64,000 nucleotides of DNA from Aptenodytes patagonicus (taxonomy: Eukaryota > Chordata > Aves > Sphenisciformes > Spheniscidae). The stretch spans positions 4,030,001 to 4,094,000 of the forward strand of contig NC_134982.1 in NCBI RefSeq assembly GCF_965638725.1. Direction: 5' to 3'. The notes below the pieces were generated by a model, which worked only from the letters and a program-made list of their open reading frames with translations, was not told the DNA's origin and did no database searches. Shown piece after piece: positions 61,889 through 64,000 of the stretch (positions are counted from its first letter, which is position 1; each line of letters begins with the position of its first letter). The position numbers were made by a program, and so were the translations under genes.

Positions 61889-63690
61889 AACTCCTTCCTC
61901 CGTTACCAGTGGGCTAAATATCGAGTCCAATCAACAGACTTAATATAACAGCTCGTCTGTCGTAGTATTTGTGTGTGGTCCCCATGAACTGTTTACTATC
62001 CAAAAAGGTTTTTAAAAAAAAAAAAAAGAAAAACAGCACTTGAGGTCTCATCAATTAAAGCACCTTGTGGATTCTGTTTCCTATACTCTGATACTAGATG
62101 AAAATTTAGTGTATAGAAATGCCTTCTTCAGAAAGAAGAAGGGACAGTTCTAAAGACTCTTAATGGTGTTTTTATTGGGTATATAATTGAGTGTCCTAAT
62201 GGTTTATCAATAACATGAATAGCTAAGTATATGTACAGGTAATGTATCATGATCTCAAATATCACAGTATTGTGCTGTTCTACATTTTAGTTCCCATAAA
62301 TAGTCGTTTGTTTTTTTGATTGGGGCAAATCTCTCATAAAATTCCAAGACTCTACTCCTTTATTCTTTTATATTTTTTTATATAAGCAGGTTTTCGAGTT
62401 GTCCTAAACATAAAAAGCAGACTTTCCTTGTAGAAAAGCTTAACTTTTTGCTGCCTTCTTAAAGAAAAAGAAAATCCCTCCATTGGAAGGGAAAGAAATG
62501 TCTCGAGATTCATCTGTGAAATCTTAAGACACTTTATATGCTTAATGGGGCCTAAAATGAATTCATATTATAAATTCCGAGTATCCATCACACTAGGAGT
62601 CTACTTTTCCCTACCCATCTGAGCTGATGCATCTGTTGCCAGCAGTATTGCTGGCACAGATGTAATTTGGGACTTTTTTGTACTTTGAATCATTGAAATC
62701 AGTGTTTTTTCTCATGGAATGAGAATTTACTGTAGCATTGGATACTGGCTTTCAGTACACAAGGTTATTGGCTTACCCCTTACATCTGTGTTTTTTTCAT
62801 TAAACAGATGTCGCTAAAAATCATGGGTTTTAGTTTTTGGAGCCAAATACCTTGAAAAATCCTTTCCCAGGGTAAACTAGACTCTTTCGTATAGGTTTTA
62901 AATAGATGCAGCTTCTTAACATATTTCAGTAACAGAATTTAAATTTCTGATCTGAGTGGCTTTGTATAGCTTACTTACATACCAGATCATACGCATTCAT
63001 TATGTCATAATGGGCCTTGTTATTAAAAGTAGTTGCTTCTGCAAAACCTCTAGGATAGTGGTTGCTGAGGTATGACCAGCGAAGGAGGACTTCTAGGTTC
63101 TTCGTGACAGTGCATGTTATTGTGAACCCTTGGACACTACAGCTGCACCATATTAAAAATATTCTGAAATATATTCTACAAATAAGTCTGGGTTGGGGAA
63201 GGGTTGGGAAACTGTATAGAAGGGTTATTCTGACTTGAAAAATATACATCTTACTAACAATCTTGTGATCTAGCTGTCTGTCATTCTTCTGTTATCGTGG
63301 CAGTAGCAGGATTGCCTTTGTCTGTTTTTCCCATTGTTTCATCCATTACACTAGTACTGTACTTTGTAAGTACAGCTAGTGATAACTTAGCTTTGAGAAC
63401 AAAAATGTGGCCAGTGTTACAGCTTTTAATCAGTTGACTGAATTGATGATCGTGATGGATATTTTTATGCCGTAATGACTAGGGCATAGAAGCAATACCA
63501 AAAATCAAGCCTTGAAAAAGTGGGCCGGACACCTTTAAAAAAAATTGGCAAAGCAGTTACCAGTTTGTGCTAGTTTTACCAGTAGACTAATGTATTGGTA
63601 GAACTTGTGAACCTAAGAAATAAGCTTCATGCGTGTTGCATTTGCCTAATATGTGAATACACTAATAAAAGTTTTAATTCTCATGATGGC
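61889..63690 (+). other. SMAD2: SMAD2 3'UTR
   Basis: About 1.8 kb of AT-rich sequence from the stop codon to the first strong polyadenylation site. It has A-rich and T-rich runs and several ATTTA motifs, with no repeat insertion. Weaker upstream signals such as ATTAAA near 62800 could give shorter forms, and longer forms past the window end are possible. Confidence 0.75.
63664..63669 (+). terminator. SMAD2: Polyadenylation signal AATAAA for SMAD2
   Basis: AATAAA is followed about 25-30 bp later by a GT/T-rich element (TGGTTTTTTTTATT), the standard arrangement for cleavage near 63,685-63,690. A further AATAAA occurs around 63,759. Confidence 0.7.
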
Positions 63691-64000
63691 TGGTTTTTTT
63701 TATTAATTGCTGTACGTATCTTCTGTTGAAGGTTAGGAATCATTCTAACCCACCCAAATAAACAGCAAGTGTCCTGCATGTTGTGGCTGGAAAGGTGTAG
63801 TTTAGATGTTAAAAATCACTTCTTACACAGCTACCGTGGAGGTTCTGGATCTGTGTGTGTTTAATGATACAGGCTTCTACTCCAGATCGAGTTTATTAAA
63901 TCAGTTGCTTTTTCCTACCATAATCAAATTACATCCTACTAGCTCAGATGTTTACTTTCACCTGTGAAACAGTTAGATAAGAGCGACTTGTCTGGGTGAA
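63691..64000. other. Downstream flank
   Basis: About 310 bp past the predicted cleavage site. It contains another AATAAA around 63,759 that may serve a longer 3'UTR. Nothing else recognised. Confidence 0.5.

Overview
The window is vertebrate nuclear DNA, almost certainly from a bird. It holds one recognisable protein-coding gene, SMAD2, complete on the + strand. Avian origin is inferred from three young or moderately young CR1 LINE 3' ends, including the octamer-type ATTCTATG tails typical of bird CR1, from a solo LTR of a type familiar in bird genomes, and from compact introns. In chicken SMAD2 is Z-linked, so this is probably a Z-chromosome segment; the sequence alone cannot prove that.

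Layout. Positions 1-10,260 are intergenic DNA upstream of the gene. This part holds two closely related CR1 copies in inverted orientation (1519-2080 minus, 8367-8796 plus) and no gene I can recognise. Positions 10,260-11,850 are a very GC-rich CpG island. Its core (10,940-11,240) has five CCAAT boxes in both orientations and several GC boxes, with no clear TATA box: a TATA-less promoter. Non-coding first exon(s) lie here. Intron 1 runs to 23,443 and carries a solo LTR (15,952-16,502, flanked by a 5-bp duplication), a decayed CR1 relic (18,945-19,410) and a CR1 3' end (21,541-21,801).

The coding exons are 23,501-23,736; 48,029-48,118; 49,268-49,461; 49,979-50,113; 53,238-53,312; 54,632-54,685; 55,770-55,982; 57,748-57,885; 58,059-58,203 and 61,765-61,888. 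All nine coding introns are GT-AG. Summed, they give 1,404 nt, or 467 codons plus a stop, the length of human SMAD2. The protein has an N-terminal MH1 domain, a proline-rich linker with a PY motif and SP/TP sites, and a C-terminal MH2 domain ending in the receptor-phosphorylated SSMS tail. The 90-nt third exon is the known cassette whose inclusion blocks SMAD2 DNA binding; skipping it keeps the frame. The 3'UTR reaches an AATAAA at 63,664.

Beyond the canonical gene, the 24-kb intron 2 has two places where a good splice acceptor is followed by an open, hydrophilic reading frame in the phase left by SMAD2 exon 2, then a stop and an AATAAA (26,855-26,980 and 41,548-42,211). They could be alternative terminal exons giving C-terminally truncated SMAD2, or chance. 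They are the most testable unexplained observations here. Other points are an NF-Y-type CCAAT palindrome in the promoter, a C25/G10 pair inside the LTR, several perfect short inverted repeats, and a lack of recognisable interspersed repeats from 22 kb to the end.
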